From positions 186,001-250,000 of the forward strand of contig NZ_JABWGV010000001.1 of NCBI RefSeq assembly GCF_013370205.1: 64,000 bases of DNA. Direction: 5' to 3'. Positions 35,601 through 45,569 of this stretch are shown one piece after another. Within the stretch, counting starts at the first letter, position 1; every line of letters begins with the position of its first letter. The notes beneath the pieces are model-generated. The model saw only the letters and a program-made list of their open reading frames with translations. It was not told the origin of the DNA and searched no databases. Both the position numbers and the translations under genes were made by a program. The stretch is from Qipengyuania atrilutea. GTDB taxonomy: Bacteria > Pseudomonadota > Alphaproteobacteria > Sphingomonadales > Sphingomonadaceae.

Positions 35601-37265
35601 CTAGCGCGCACGCAGTCCGCTTATCGTCGCTCCGCTCGCTGCGAGTTGCTCGACGTCGATCTTGCAGTGGATGAGCCGTACCCCGCGACGGCCTTCGGCA
35701 GCGACAATGGCATCCTTGAACGCTTCGGTGGTATCGGCAAAGGCGCTCCAGCAACCGAAGCTTTCCGCTAGGGCGGCAAAATCGGGATTGCGCAGGTCCG
35801 TGGTTGAGACACGGCCGGGAAACTCGCGTTCCTGATGCATCCGGATCGTGCCGTATGCGCCGTTGTCTACCACGACGACGATCAGGTCGACTTCGAACTG
35901 AACCGCCGTCGCCAGTTCCTGACCGTTCATGAGGAAGTCCCCGTCGCCGCACACTGCGACGACCGTTCGGTCTGGGAAGCGCTTCGCCGCGGCCACACCT
36001 GCCGGCAAGCCGTAGCCCATGGCGCCGCAGGTCGGTGCTAACTGCGCCGGGTAGCCCTCGTAGCGCCAGTAACGATGCCACCAGCCTGCGAAATTGCCGG
36101 CGCCGTTGCAGATGATGGTATCCGGCGGAAGCGTATCACGCATGAAGGTGACGCACCGGGCGAGATCGAGCGGGTATTCGCTGCCCGGCGAGGGACTGGC
36201 CCATTCTTCCCACTCCCGGTTCGCTTCCGCGCCCGTCGAGAACGGGGTGATGTCGCTTTCGTCCCAGAGGGCCAATGCCTCGGAAAACTCGCCCATATCG
36301 GCGCAGATCGCGAGATCGGCCGGGTAGACGCTGTTGAGTTCCGAGGGATCGGGGTGGACATGGACGAGCTTGTAGTCGCCGCCGTCGAGATCGGGGACAG
36401 CGTACCCATCTGTGGTCGCTTCGCCCAGCCTGGCTCCAACCGCGATCACGAGGTCTGCTTGCTTGACGCGCTCGACCAGTTTCGGGTTCGGTCCGTAACC
36501 GAGGCTTCCGGCATAGACGGACGAACTGGCGGGTATCGCATCCTGACGGCGAAACGCGGTTGCGACCGGAATGCCGGCGCGCTCCGCGAAAATCTGGAAG
36601 AACTGGCGCGCCTTGGCGTTCCATCCCGCACCGCCGACAATTGCCACCGGCGAAGCGGCATCGTCGAGCATCGCGAGCATCGTCTGCATCGCATCAGGGC
36701 AGGGCGCCTGAGCGGGACGGGCAAGGAATTGTCTCGGCTGCGCTTCAGCCGTGTCGCTCAGCATGTCTTCCGGCAAAGCGAGCACCACCGGTCCCGGTCT
36801 GCCCGACATCGCGGTCGCATAAGCACGAGCGATGTATTCCGGAATGCGCTCCGCATCGTCGATCCGTGCGGCCCATTTTGCAATCGGACCGAAAAACGCC
36901 GGAAAGTCGATTTCCTGGAAACCTTCGCGGTCCCGCATCGAGCGCCCGACGTCGCCGACGAACAGGATCATCGGCTGCGAATCCTGCTGCGCGACATGCA
37001 CTCCGATGCTCGCATTGGTAGCGCCGGGTCCGCGGGTGACGAAGGCGACGCCCGGTCGTCCCGTCATCGCGCCGTCCGCGCAGGCCATGAATGCAGCCCC
37101 GCCTTCCTGGCGGCAAGTGACAACGTCGATGGACTGATCCCCGTGCAGAGCGTCTAGGACCGGCAGGAAACTTTCACCCGGAACGGTGAAGATACGGTCG
37201 CATTCCTGCGCTGCTAGACAGTCTACGAGCAGACGTGCGGCCTGCGGGGAAGCATGTTCGGTCAT
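35601..37265 (-). CDS. Thiamine-pyrophosphate enzyme, acetolactate synthase-like
   Basis: The 554-residue protein has the three-domain TPP-enzyme layout: PYR domain with the catalytic Glu in CRQEGGAAFMA, a central Rossmann-like domain, and a PP domain with the GDGDFLMNGQELATA...VVDNGAYG TPP/Mg-binding motif. It resembles the large subunit of acetolactate synthase and related glyoxylate carboligase or sulfoacetaldehyde-type enzymes. No ilvN or ilvC is adjacent, so a biosynthetic AHAS role is unsupported; the reaction is not predicted. ATG 37265 is preferred to 37307, which adds 14 residues. Confidence 0.85.
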   Translation of the reverse strand: MTEHASPQAARLLVDCLAAQECDRIFTVPGESFLPVLDALHGDQSIDVVTCRQEGGAAFMACADGAMTGRPGVAFVTRGPGATNASIGVHVAQQDSQPMILFVGDVGRSMRDREGFQEIDFPAFFGPIAKWAARIDDAERIPEYIARAYATAMSGRPGPVVLALPEDMLSDTAEAQPRQFLARPAQAPCPDAMQTMLAMLDDAASPVAIVGGAGWNAKARQFFQIFAERAGIPVATAFRRQDAIPASSSVYAGSLGYGPNPKLVERVKQADLVIAVGARLGEATTDGYAVPDLDGGDYKLVHVHPDPSELNSVYPADLAICADMGEFSEALALWDESDITPFSTGAEANREWEEWASPSPGSEYPLDLARCVTFMRDTLPPDTIICNGAGNFAGWWHRYWRYEGYPAQLAPTCGAMGYGLPAGVAAAKRFPDRTVVAVCGDGDFLMNGQELATAVQFEVDLIVVVVDNGAYGTIRMHQEREFPGRVSTTDLRNPDFAALAESFGCWSAFADTTEAFKDAIVAAEGRRGVRLIHCKIDVEQLAASGATISGLRAR

Positions 37266-37461
37266 GGTAAACGCGCTTAGAGAGCGCAGCGCCCCTCCGC
37301 AATCCACTTCATTGGCGCCGAGCGAAGGGCCGGTCTCTTTTCAATGGTTTAGATCGATTGCTGCACAACTCGGTAGTTAGCAGACATGCTTAATGTTCCA
37401 TCACGCGACACGTTCGATTTATGGGAAACCGAATTCTTACCGTTCCGTTAACAGCTACATC

Positions 37462-37671
37462 ATGCGTAGATCACTCGTACTCACCACCGAAGGCGCCGGA
37501 CACAGCTTCCGCGCGAGCCTCCCCCCTCACGTCTTTTCGAGCGACCGCTCGGAGGAAGACCCTGATATCATCGACGGCAAGCCGACCCTCTGGCTTACGA
37601 TGGAAGACATGCGCGGCGTAGCCAGCGTGTACTTCGCCACTTTTGCGGCGGCGCTCGTCTTCCTCGCCTGA
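37462..37671 (+). CDS. Small protein of unknown function with hydrophobic C-terminus
   Basis: A 69-residue frame from ATG 37462, starting MRRSLVLTTEGAGHSFRASL, with an acidic middle (SDRSEEDPDIID), GKPTLWLTMEDMRG and a C-terminal hydrophobic stretch (VASVYFATFAAALVFLA) that may be one TM helix. Codon use looks coding and the frame fills the gap between two genes, but no ribosome site is clear; ATG 37393 would add 23 unlikely residues. I do not recognise a family with certainty. Its stop codon forms the loop of a perfect hairpin. Confidence 0.6.
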   Translation: MRRSLVLTTEGAGHSFRASLPPHVFSSDRSEEDPDIIDGKPTLWLTMEDMRGVASVYFATFAAALVFLA

Positions 37672-37680
37672 GGCGAGGAA
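37660..37680. terminator. Perfect hairpin with the stop codon in its loop
   Basis: TTCCTCGCC (37660-37668) pairs without mismatch to GGCGAGGAA (37672-37680), and the three-base loop is the TGA stop of the small gene. No T-run follows on either strand. It sits between convergent genes and may act as a bidirectional terminator or mRNA 3' end stabiliser. Confidence 0.5.
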
Positions 37681-37684
37681 AGGA

Positions 37685-39007
37685 TTAGGTCGTCTGCTCC
37701 GCAAGGTTCGCCTCACATTCGGTGCGGAACAGCTTGCGGGCAAGCCATGCTGAAATCAGGCACATGAAGGCGCTCAGCAGGACCTGTTCTGTCAGCGAGA
37801 TGCCGAGGGCGTTCAGCAGGCCGGCGAGTATGGACCCGGCTACCATCGCTCCAGAATTGACGATGTTGTTCGCCGCTATTGTGCGCGCCGCCTTTTCGGG
37901 CGCCACGCGGGTCGTCAGGAACGCGTAGAGCGGTACGACGAACATCCCGCCGGCAATCGCGATGCCGAGCAAGGTCAGCAACAGGAAGGTCGCCGTCGGC
38001 CAGGCGATGAACTCGCTGACCGACAAAAGCTGGGTCGGCTGATCGGCCTCCCATAGCCGGCAGACTGCGTAGAACGCGACTACGAAAACGCCCATCACGA
38101 GCACCGACGCCGGCCCGAACCGTGCCGAGACGCGGCCTTTGAGAAGTACGTTGATGCCGACTGACCCAATCGCGACGCCGACGCTGAACACGACGAGGAA
38201 CAGGCTAGCGACCTCCTTGCTCGCCATGATGACGTTCTTCGCGAGAGGGGGGAACTGGATGAAAAGGACCGTGCCGATCGTCCAGAAGAAGCTGATTGCG
38301 ATAATCGCGTAGAAGATCTGCCGGTCGTGCATGGTATCGCGGATCAAGCGGATGGAGGAGCGAAGGACGTTGCGGTCGATCGGCTCGATTGCTCCCATCG
38401 CCGGAGCCGCGGGTATCTGCCGCGCCGAGAGATAACCGACGACGGACGTTGCGATGATTCCGGCCGCCGCCCATTCGACCGGTATCCAGCCCGCGAGGAT
38501 CGTCCCGGCCAGGATGGCGATATAGGTTCCCGCCTCGACCAGTCCGGTTCCGGCCAGCACTTCGTCCTTTTTCAAATGCTGCGGAAGGATGGCGTATTTG
38601 ATCGGGCCGAGAAAGGTCGACTGGATGCCAGTCAGCAACAGCGCGAACAGCATGAGCGGGATCGCGAGCTCATGTACCGCAATCCCCCGCCAGGCGAGGA
38701 AAAGCCCTGCCGCACCGATGCACATGAGCAGGATTTCGCACGCCTTTACCGTGCGGATGATCGCTGCCTTGTCGCGCATGTCCGCCAATTGTCCGGCCAG
38801 CGCGGAAAGAAGGAAATAGGGGAGGATGAATAACGCGGAGGCGATCGCACTGAAGCCGCCTTCGGCCGCCTCGTCGTTGTAGACGCTGTACACGACGAAC
38901 AGGACCATCGCAGTCTTGTAGAGGTTGTCGTTGAACGCATTGAGCAGCTGCGTCACGAATAGCGGCAGGAAGCGGCGCCGCTGCAGCAGCTGCGTCGAAA
39001 TGGTCAT
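37685..39007 (-). CDS. MFS transporter, LplT-like
   Basis: The 440-residue protein has about twelve TM helices and the LplT-type N-terminal motif TQLLNAFNDNLYKTAMVLFVVY, a loop with ADMRDKAAIIR and STFLGPIKYAILPQHL. LplT flips lysophospholipids across the inner membrane for reacylation, usually beside or fused to an acyltransferase-ligase (Aas); no such gene is adjacent here, so the substrate is inferred only from similarity. ATG 39007 is used, since the upstream frame to 39082 is arginine/glycine-rich and non-homologous. Confidence 0.83.
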   Translation of the reverse strand: MTISTQLLQRRRFLPLFVTQLLNAFNDNLYKTAMVLFVVYSVYNDEAAEGGFSAIASALFILPYFLLSALAGQLADMRDKAAIIRTVKACEILLMCIGAAGLFLAWRGIAVHELAIPLMLFALLLTGIQSTFLGPIKYAILPQHLKKDEVLAGTGLVEAGTYIAILAGTILAGWIPVEWAAAGIIATSVVGYLSARQIPAAPAMGAIEPIDRNVLRSSIRLIRDTMHDRQIFYAIIAISFFWTIGTVLFIQFPPLAKNVIMASKEVASLFLVVFSVGVAIGSVGINVLLKGRVSARFGPASVLVMGVFVVAFYAVCRLWEADQPTQLLSVSEFIAWPTATFLLLTLLGIAIAGGMFVVPLYAFLTTRVAPEKAARTIAANNIVNSGAMVAGSILAGLLNALGISLTEQVLLSAFMCLISAWLARKLFRTECEANLAEQTT

Positions 39008-39163
39008 CGTGCGCCCGCGCCCGCGATAGGAATGGTCCCCCTCATGTCTCCCGCCCTGTAGCGACCCGCACGAAGCGGACAAGGGGCAGATTTTCTTTTG
39101 CGAACATGCATTCCGCGTTAGGGACGGCGCCGTGCCCTATTCGAACGACACGATTGCGCAGCC

Positions 39164-39772
39164 ATGCTGAGCCTGCCGAACGTCCTTACCCTGAGCCGTA
39201 TCTTCGCGGTTCCCCTGCTGGCGTTTTTGTTGTGGTGGCCTGACTGGCGGCTCGGCTATGCGCTCGCTTTCGTCCTCTACTGCCTGATGGGCGTCACGGA
39301 TTATTTCGACGGCTATCTGGCGCGCACCAGCGGGGCGGTGTCGAAGCTCGGCATTTTCCTCGATCCCATTGCGGACAAGATCATGGTGGCGGCAGTCATC
39401 ATCGTGCTGACGGCGCAAGGCTACCTGCGCGGACCTTACGCCGGCGACCTGCACGTGATTGCCGGCCTAATCATTCTCGTGCGCGAGATTGCGGTATCGG
39501 GACTGCGCGAATTTCTGGGCGGACTTCAAGTATCCATGCCGGTCAGCCGGCTTGCGAAATGGAAGACCACGATGCAGCTGTTCGCGCTCGGTGGGCTGAT
39601 ACTCGGCGGAGCGGTGCATGGCCAACCATGCCAGTCGCTCGGAGAAGCCTGCGCGAGTTTCGCCGACAGCTGGGTTCACGTGACGAGCCTAAGCTTACTC
39701 TGGGGTGCTGCCGTTCTGACATTGATCACGGGCTGGGACTATCTGCGCGTCGGTCTCGCGCACATGGACTGA
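39164..39772 (+). CDS. pgsA: CDP-diacylglycerol-glycerol-3-phosphate 3-phosphatidyltransferase
   Basis: PgsA makes phosphatidylglycerophosphate, the committed step to phosphatidylglycerol and cardiolipin. The 202-residue membrane protein has the CDP-alcohol phosphotransferase motif in TDYFDGYLAR...GIFLDPIADK (about residues 44-71), and starts with the typical MLSLPNVLTLSRI. It has about five TM helices and is convergent with rsmA, seven bases apart. Confidence 0.95.
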   Translation: MLSLPNVLTLSRIFAVPLLAFLLWWPDWRLGYALAFVLYCLMGVTDYFDGYLARTSGAVSKLGIFLDPIADKIMVAAVIIVLTAQGYLRGPYAGDLHVIAGLIILVREIAVSGLREFLGGLQVSMPVSRLAKWKTTMQLFALGGLILGGAVHGQPCQSLGEACASFADSWVHVTSLSLLWGAAVLTLITGWDYLRVGLAHMD

Positions 39773-39779
39773 TCTGCGG

Positions 39780-40610
39780 TCAGTTCGTTAATTCGCGTGC
39801 AACGGCGACGAAGTCTCCGACCTGCAGAGTTTCGGCGCGGCGGGTAGGTTCGATGCCGAGCGCTTCCAAAGCCTCGATCGCACCCGGGAGGCTCTTGAGA
39901 CTTTGCCGCAGCATCTTGCGGCGCTGTCCGAAGGCCGCAGCGGTGAGGCGTTCGAGAACAGCGGCGGAGACGCCCTCCGGCATGGGTGCGGGCTCGATAT
40001 GGACGATCGCGCTCATGACCTTGGGTGGTGGCGTAAAGGCGCTACGGTGCACCTTCATCGCCAGCTTCGCAGTGCTTCTCCACTGACCGAGCACGGCGAG
40101 ACGACCATACGCCGGCGTGTCGGGTTTCGCCGCGATCCGCCGTGCGACTTCTTCCTGAAACATCAGCGTGAGCGAGGTCCATCGGGGCGGCCATTGCTCA
40201 CCGCCGAGCCAGCCGGTGAGAAGCGGCGTTCCGACATTGTAAGGTAGATTGGCGACGACGGCGAAGGGTTCGGCCATCAACTCTGCATGGTTGAGTTTCA
40301 TTGCATCGCCCTCGACTACTCGGAGCCTTCCGGGAAAGGCCTCCCCAAGCTCGGCAAGGGCGGGGAGGCAGCGGCGGTCCATCTCGATGGCCGTCACCCG
40401 CGCTCCTGCGCGCAAAAGTGCGCGGGTCAGGCCGCCGGGACCAGGCCCGATTTCCAGTACGGCGCAGCCCGAAAGATCGCCGGGAATGGCGGCGATGCGG
40501 TCCAGAAGCTGCTCGTCGAAAAGGAAGTTCTGGCCGAGCGCTTTCGATGCGGTAAGCCCGTGGGCGCGGATGACTTCGCGCAGCGGCGGAAGTTCAGCTG
40601 CGGCTTTCAT
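39780..40610 (-). CDS. rsmA: 16S rRNA dimethyladenosine transferase RsmA (KsgA)
   Basis: RsmA dimethylates A1518 and A1519 of 16S rRNA in ribosome maturation. The 276-residue enzyme carries the ALGQNFLFD start motif, SAM motif [13 protein letters not shown], the acidic MDRRC region and the catalytic [14 protein letters not shown] 40610 lies inside the pdxA 3' end, giving a 17-base overlap. It is the last gene of the lptD-surA-pdxA-rsmA operon, an order shared with many proteobacteria. Confidence 0.95.
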   Translation of the reverse strand: MKAAAELPPLREVIRAHGLTASKALGQNFLFDEQLLDRIAAIPGDLSGCAVLEIGPGPGGLTRALLRAGARVTAIEMDRRCLPALAELGEAFPGRLRVVEGDAMKLNHAELMAEPFAVVANLPYNVGTPLLTGWLGGEQWPPRWTSLTLMFQEEVARRIAAKPDTPAYGRLAVLGQWRSTAKLAMKVHRSAFTPPPKVMSAIVHIEPAPMPEGVSAAVLERLTAAAFGQRRKMLRQSLKSLPGAIEALEALGIEPTRRAETLQVGDFVAVARELTN

Positions 40611-41610
40611 TTTCTCTCCGCCGCGCAGCACAGTCGCTCGCCATGCGGATTGCGGCGAGCATGGCGCCGGGGTCCGCGATCCCTTCTCCGGCAATGTCGA
40701 ACGCAGTTCCGTGATCTGGCGAGGTGCGCACGATTGGCAACCCGAGCGTCACGTTCACGCCCTCGTCGAAGTCGAGCGCCTTGAGCGGGATCAGTGCCTG
40801 GTCGTGATACATGCACACCGCGACATCGTATGTCTCGCGTGCGCGCGGCGTGAAGAGGGCATCTCCCGGATGGGGGCCGGTCACGTGATGCCCATCATCT
40901 CGAAGCACGCGAATAGCGGGGGTGATGATTTCCGCTTCCTCACTTCCGAAGCGGCCGTTCTCGCTCGCATGAGGATTGAGCCCGGCGATAGCTATCCGAG
41001 GCTCGGCGATACCGAAATCGCGTTGTAGCGCCTTTGCCGCGATAGCCGTTCGGCGGTGGATTTTCTCGCTCGTCAGCCGGCCGGGAACCTCCGAAAGTGC
41101 GACGTGGACGGTGATAGGCACGGTCCTCAGCCGGGGTCCGGCAAGCATCATGACCGCATCCTCGGGCGCGATGCCGCAGCGGTCCGCAAGAAACTCGGTC
41201 TGGCCGGGATGCGCGAACCCGGCCGCCACAAGGTTATCCTTGGCGACGGGCGCCGTGACGAGCGCTGCCGCTTCGCCAGAGCGCGCCAGCCCGCATGCGG
41301 CTTGCAACGAGGCAAGCGCGAGCCGCGCCCCGTCTGCCGTGGGCTCGCCTGGTGTGTATGTTGCATCGGCCATATCGAGGACGGGCAGTGCACGCGACCA
41401 GTGCAACGCGGCGTCCGCTATCCGGTCCACCTGCGCTAACGGAAGATCGATTCCGATCCGTTCTGCGGCGCGGCGCAGCACGTTCGCTCCACCCACTACA
41501 GCGATTGGCCCGCAGTCGGTATCAGCAAGCGTCTGCCAGCAGCGGACGATCAGTTCCGGGCCGACGCCCGCCGGGTCTCCGAGCGAGATGGCGAGCGGCA
41601 GGCTATTCAC
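40594..41610 (-). CDS. pdxA: 4-hydroxythreonine-4-phosphate dehydrogenase
   Basis: PdxA acts in the DXP-dependent pyridoxal phosphate pathway. The 338-residue product begins [17 protein letters not shown] and carries the metal-binding histidines in GLNPHASE and [12 protein letters not shown] and the [13 protein letters not shown] segment. GTG 41610, four bases after the surA stop, gives the family length; GTG 41652 would overlap surA by 38 bases. It overlaps rsmA downstream. Confidence 0.93.
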   Translation of the reverse strand: MNSLPLAISLGDPAGVGPELIVRCWQTLADTDCGPIAVVGGANVLRRAAERIGIDLPLAQVDRIADAALHWSRALPVLDMADATYTPGEPTADGARLALASLQAACGLARSGEAAALVTAPVAKDNLVAAGFAHPGQTEFLADRCGIAPEDAVMMLAGPRLRTVPITVHVALSEVPGRLTSEKIHRRTAIAAKALQRDFGIAEPRIAIAGLNPHASENGRFGSEEAEIITPAIRVLRDDGHHVTGPHPGDALFTPRARETYDVAVCMYHDQALIPLKALDFDEGVNVTLGLPIVRTSPDHGTAFDIAGEGIADPGAMLAAIRMASDCAARRRENESRS

Positions 41611-41614
41611 CGGA

Positions 41615-43003
41615 TCAGTTATATTCGATGAAGGCGTCGTTGCGCAGGTCACGCAGATAGCGCTGTGCGCGCTTGTTGATGCGCTCTTCTTCGAGTTGAT
41701 TCATGACCTGCTCGAAATTGGGTCCGGAGCTTTGTTCCGGATCGTCGCGCCCGCACAGCATGAGTACGCGCACCCCTTCCTCGATCGAACCGAAGGGCGG
41801 TGTGGTCTGACCCAGCTGGAGTCCGAGCACGATGTTCTGCAATTGCTCGGGCAGGGCACGCACGCGAATTTGGTCGTTGGTCACGACCGTAGCGCCGAGC
41901 GCCGCCGCTGCCTGGTCCGCATCGCCACAGCCGCGCATCTGTTCCACGCCGGTTCCGAAGGCTTCGAGGCGCGCCTGCGCATCCGCCTGCGAAATGCCAG
42001 CCGGGAAGCCGATCGAAATCTGCTTCAGCGACAGCAGGGCATCGCGCGGATCGGCCATCAGGACTTGGCGCTTGTCGATAAGATAGATGATCGAATAACC
42101 GCCGGGCACTTCTATCGGACCATTGAGCTGACCCGGCTGCATCGTTGCCGCAGCACTCGAAATTGCGCCGGGAAGCTGGCCGAGCCTCACGAAGCCGAGA
42201 TCGCCACCGACAACCGCGGTGGAGGCTTCGGAAAACTGCCGCGCATATGCGACGAAGCTGCCGCCCTGGCGCAGCTGTTCGATAATTCGCTGCGCGTTCT
42301 GCAGTACTGCTTCGCGGTTCGCGGGCGTCGCCGAAAGGTAGATTTCGCCCAGACGATATTCCTCGGTGCCGCGCGATTGCTCCATGCGCGTAAGCACGTC
42401 GTTCACTTCTTCCGCTGCGACATTGATGAAGGGAGATACGTTCTGCCGGATAAGGCTCGACCAGGCGAGCTCTCCCTTGATCTGCCTTTTCAGAGATGCG
42501 GGCGATGAGCCGACCCCGGTGAGGTAGGCATCCATCTTCTCCGGCTCTTGGCCGAAATTCTGTGCTGCGAGCTGCAGATACTGGGCATTCACCTGCTCGT
42601 CCGTCACGGCAAGTTCCTGCGCTTCGGCGGCCTGAATCTGAAGCGTTTCGTCGATCAGGTTGCGCAGCACCTGCTGGCGCAGGCGGACCATCTCGTCGGG
42701 CGGTATTTCCGCCTCGGAGGCCGAGGTGACTAGCGCCACGCGCTGATCGATATCGGTGCCGGTGATCACCGTTCCGTTCACCAGCGCCGTCGCGGTGCGC
42801 AGGTTCGGGTCGCTTTTGCCGAGGATCTGCACGCTATCGGGAATGCCGAGCGGATTGTCATCCGCAGCGTCCTGCACCTGCGGGTTCGTAGCCGGCTGGC
42901 CGGCAGCCTGCGCCTGCACGAGAGCCGGAGAGGCAGCGAGCGAAAGGCCGGCACTACAAGCGAGCAGGCGGGCAAAATTCCTGGATGCAAAAGTCTTCAG
43001 CAC
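41615..43003 (-). CDS. surA: Periplasmic chaperone/peptidyl-prolyl isomerase SurA
   Basis: SurA escorts outer-membrane proteins across the periplasm. The 462-residue precursor has a signal peptide (cleavage after VQAQ), the SurA N-terminal helical domain (about 65-200), one clear parvulin domain (about 220-315, EIYLSA ... GGDLGFVRLGQLP) and a degenerate second one (about 325-425) holding two cysteines. The start appears to be GTG 43003. It lies between lptD, itself a SurA client in other bacteria, and pdxA. Confidence 0.9.
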   Translation of the reverse strand: MLKTFASRNFARLLACSAGLSLAASPALVQAQAAGQPATNPQVQDAADDNPLGIPDSVQILGKSDPNLRTATALVNGTVITGTDIDQRVALVTSASEAEIPPDEMVRLRQQVLRNLIDETLQIQAAEAQELAVTDEQVNAQYLQLAAQNFGQEPEKMDAYLTGVGSSPASLKRQIKGELAWSSLIRQNVSPFINVAAEEVNDVLTRMEQSRGTEEYRLGEIYLSATPANREAVLQNAQRIIEQLRQGGSFVAYARQFSEASTAVVGGDLGFVRLGQLPGAISSAAATMQPGQLNGPIEVPGGYSIIYLIDKRQVLMADPRDALLSLKQISIGFPAGISQADAQARLEAFGTGVEQMRGCGDADQAAAALGATVVTNDQIRVRALPEQLQNIVLGLQLGQTTPPFGSIEEGVRVLMLCGRDDPEQSSGPNFEQVMNQLEEERINKRAQRYLRDLRNDAFIEYN

Positions 43004-43148
43004 GGCTGTTGTCGTTCCAATATAGCGGCGGCAAAGCGCCCGGTCATGGCACGCCCACTGGAATGCCTCGGCTTAACCGAAGCTGATTGCGGAGCGCCTT
43101 GTTGCAAGCCCGATAGCGGGCACGGCACGAACTGCCAATGCTGGCGCC

Positions 43149-45524
43149 TTACCTGAAACCCAGATTCTTGAGGCTGAAGAAGACCTGGAAGGTGTTGCCG
43201 CGCTGTGCGTCGCCCGCTTCGGCATAGTCGCGCCGCCACGTCAGACCCATTTCGAGACAGTCGTCCTCGTAAGCGACGCCGAGCCGGGTGCGGATCGGCT
43301 CGAACCCGTCGGAGGTGAAGGTCGGGTCCTCCTCGGCATCGGTCAGGTTGATGACGCCGGCGCCGAACAGCGACCAGTAATTGGCAAAACCGACACGCGC
43401 GGCAAACCGCAGTTCCTCCCGGTCGTCGAGATCTTCGCGGGTCGGATCGATATCGCGGTTCAACCGTAAATACCCTACTTCCAAATACGTCCGGCGAGAA
43501 CCGACTGCGGCATCGATCTCGTTGCGGCGCAGCGCGAAATTGTCCTTATCGATACGGTACCGGTGCGTGAAACTCACGAAATCGCGGTAACGGACCCGGG
43601 TTCGGCCAACGAAGTCGGACACTTTATCGGCAATGCCGGTCCCTTCGACCAGGAAATTGCTATCCTTGTCGAGCCTGACGGACTGACCAATGTTGGTGCT
43701 GACTTCCCATCCGGGGCGGCGCAATTCCCAATCGAGGCCGTAGGTCAGACGCACGCCGTCTTCGATCCGGTCATAACCGGGAAAGCGGTTCAGCGCGAAG
43801 AGGTTCGAATCCTCGAGATCGATTGCGCGCGCATCCTCGTTCGGAACGGCGAGATTGCGGATAGGCGTACTTGCGACAAGCTGAACGCGCGGTGTAAGAA
43901 CCTGCGTTCCGCCGAACGCGGAACCTATCAGCGGCCATTCGAGATCAGCAGCGCCGATGGCGAAGGCGCGGGTTTCCCATCCCTCGTTCCCGCGGAACTG
44001 CGGGGTTTCGGTCAAGCGGACCTCATCAGTGTGGTAGACATCGCCGCGGCCCATCGCAGTGAACGTCAGCACCTGGCCCATGGGCGTTATGCTATGGCGC
44101 TGCCAGGTCGCCCCGGCGAAGGCGCGCTGCGTATCCTGTCCGATATCGCGAGCTATCGAAAGTGTGTTGGCCTGCAGTTCGATGGTGCCGCCGGCCAGTG
44201 GATCGGCAAGCCGCTTGCGATAGTCGATGACCGGCAGCGCGACCGGCACCTGCCCCTGGTCGGCATTGAGGCGCAGCGTCTGCGTCGCCCAACCGGCGAG
44301 CGAGAAGTACGAGGAATCATCGATGCGCTCTATTTCGACCATCGAGCGCAGCCGGTCCTCGCGCGAAATGTCGTAGCGGCGCAGGAATGTGCGGTCGCTG
44401 GCTCGTCGGATTGAGCTGGTGACGCTCCATTCGGGCGTCAGCTGGAAACGCCCGTTCGCGAATACGTAGCCGCGAAAATCGTTTTCGCTGGTGTCGAGCC
44501 TGGTGAAGTCGCTGATCCGGCGGCTGTTCGTGACGTAGCCGGTGATCTGGTAGGCACCTTCATCGGTCAGATGCCGGAATTGCCCGGACACCATGGGCGG
44601 CGCTTCGGTGAATAGGTACGCGCCCGTGGTGACGTCCATGTTGTTGGCGAGCCGCCAGTAATAGCTTCCGCTTACCTCGACGCCGTTGCTCTGCGAAATG
44701 CGGAAGTTGGGGACGAGGAAACCCGAAGCGGGGCCGCCGTCGGTGCGGATCGAAAGTCCGGGGAGCGGCAGAATGCTCGCACCGAAAAGTTCGAGCCGGG
44801 CTCCGCGAAATCGCACCTGCCGGGCATCGGGATCGTAAATCACCCGCTCGGCAGTAATTCGCCAACTCGGCGTTTTCGGGCATCCCTCCGGCTTGACTAT
44901 AGCGCAGGCCGAGTAGGCAGCGCGTGTCAGTTCGATCGTACCTTCGGCGCCGCGTTCTCCCCGTTCGGCAGCAAGTCGGCCCCCTTCGCTGAGCGCAAGC
45001 AGCAGGTCCTCCATCGCGCCGGCTTCGAACTCGTCGGTTAATTCGAGACGTTCGGTGAACAGCTGATTGCCCACATCGTCGACGAGGCGCACGTTGCCTA
45101 CCGCCTCGATCTGTCCGGTCGCGCGGTTCCATACGACGTTGTCGGCCCGCAGCGAGCGATCCGCGCTGCGCAATACGACATCGCCGCTGGCGGTAACCGT
45201 GTCGGTCGCGGCATTGTATCCGAGTTCGCTAGCCTCGAAGTCGATCTGCCGTCCGTCTGCCTCGCTTTCGAGGTCTTCGGCGAGCGGCTGCAGGACAGGC
45301 TGCGGGGGCACGGCGGGATCGGGCAGTGGTGGTTCGACCTGCTCGCGCGCGGTAGGCAGGCCGGGCGCCGCGCCGCTTTGTGCAGCGGCCGGGACGGCGA
45401 GCGAAGCCAGTGCGGCAATCGCCGAGCCGGTGAGAAAGCGCGTGGCGGCGGCTGCGCCTTGCCTATCGGCGATGCCGGTCCTACCTCGGCCACTATTGAA
45501 GCACATCATCGGGTCTACGCGCAT
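43149..45524 (-). CDS. lptD: LPS-assembly outer-membrane protein LptD
   Basis: LptD inserts lipopolysaccharide into the outer leaflet together with LptE. The product of about 791 residues has a signal peptide with a long n-region (cleavage near AAAQSG), an OstA beta-jellyroll domain (about 90-210, ASGDVVLRSADRSLRADNVVWN region), and a large C-terminal LptD barrel with GSYYWRLANNMDVTTGAYLF. It ends in Phe-Arg. Start choice is uncertain among ATG 45524, 45509 and 45506. It heads the operon and is divergent from pepA across 45 bases. Confidence 0.92.
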   Translation of the reverse strand: MRVDPMMCFNSGRGRTGIADRQGAAAATRFLTGSAIAALASLAVPAAAQSGAAPGLPTAREQVEPPLPDPAVPPQPVLQPLAEDLESEADGRQIDFEASELGYNAATDTVTASGDVVLRSADRSLRADNVVWNRATGQIEAVGNVRLVDDVGNQLFTERLELTDEFEAGAMEDLLLALSEGGRLAAERGERGAEGTIELTRAAYSACAIVKPEGCPKTPSWRITAERVIYDPDARQVRFRGARLELFGASILPLPGLSIRTDGGPASGFLVPNFRISQSNGVEVSGSYYWRLANNMDVTTGAYLFTEAPPMVSGQFRHLTDEGAYQITGYVTNSRRISDFTRLDTSENDFRGYVFANGRFQLTPEWSVTSSIRRASDRTFLRRYDISREDRLRSMVEIERIDDSSYFSLAGWATQTLRLNADQGQVPVALPVIDYRKRLADPLAGGTIELQANTLSIARDIGQDTQRAFAGATWQRHSITPMGQVLTFTAMGRGDVYHTDEVRLTETPQFRGNEGWETRAFAIGAADLEWPLIGSAFGGTQVLTPRVQLVASTPIRNLAVPNEDARAIDLEDSNLFALNRFPGYDRIEDGVRLTYGLDWELRRPGWEVSTNIGQSVRLDKDSNFLVEGTGIADKVSDFVGRTRVRYRDFVSFTHRYRIDKDNFALRRNEIDAAVGSRRTYLEVGYLRLNRDIDPTREDLDDREELRFAARVGFANYWSLFGAGVINLTDAEEDPTFTSDGFEPIRTRLGVAYEDDCLEMGLTWRRDYAEAGDAQRGNTFQVFFSLKNLGFR

Positions 45525-45569
45525 TCGTTTCGTGGGGCCTGCAGCCAGACACACTCTCCGGGAGTTTTC

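Noticed and set aside
37426-37453. EcfG-like promoter before the 69-residue gene
   Set aside because: GGAAA rather than GGAAC and an N17 gap, with the CGTT only about ten bases from the ATG. Too weak to claim.
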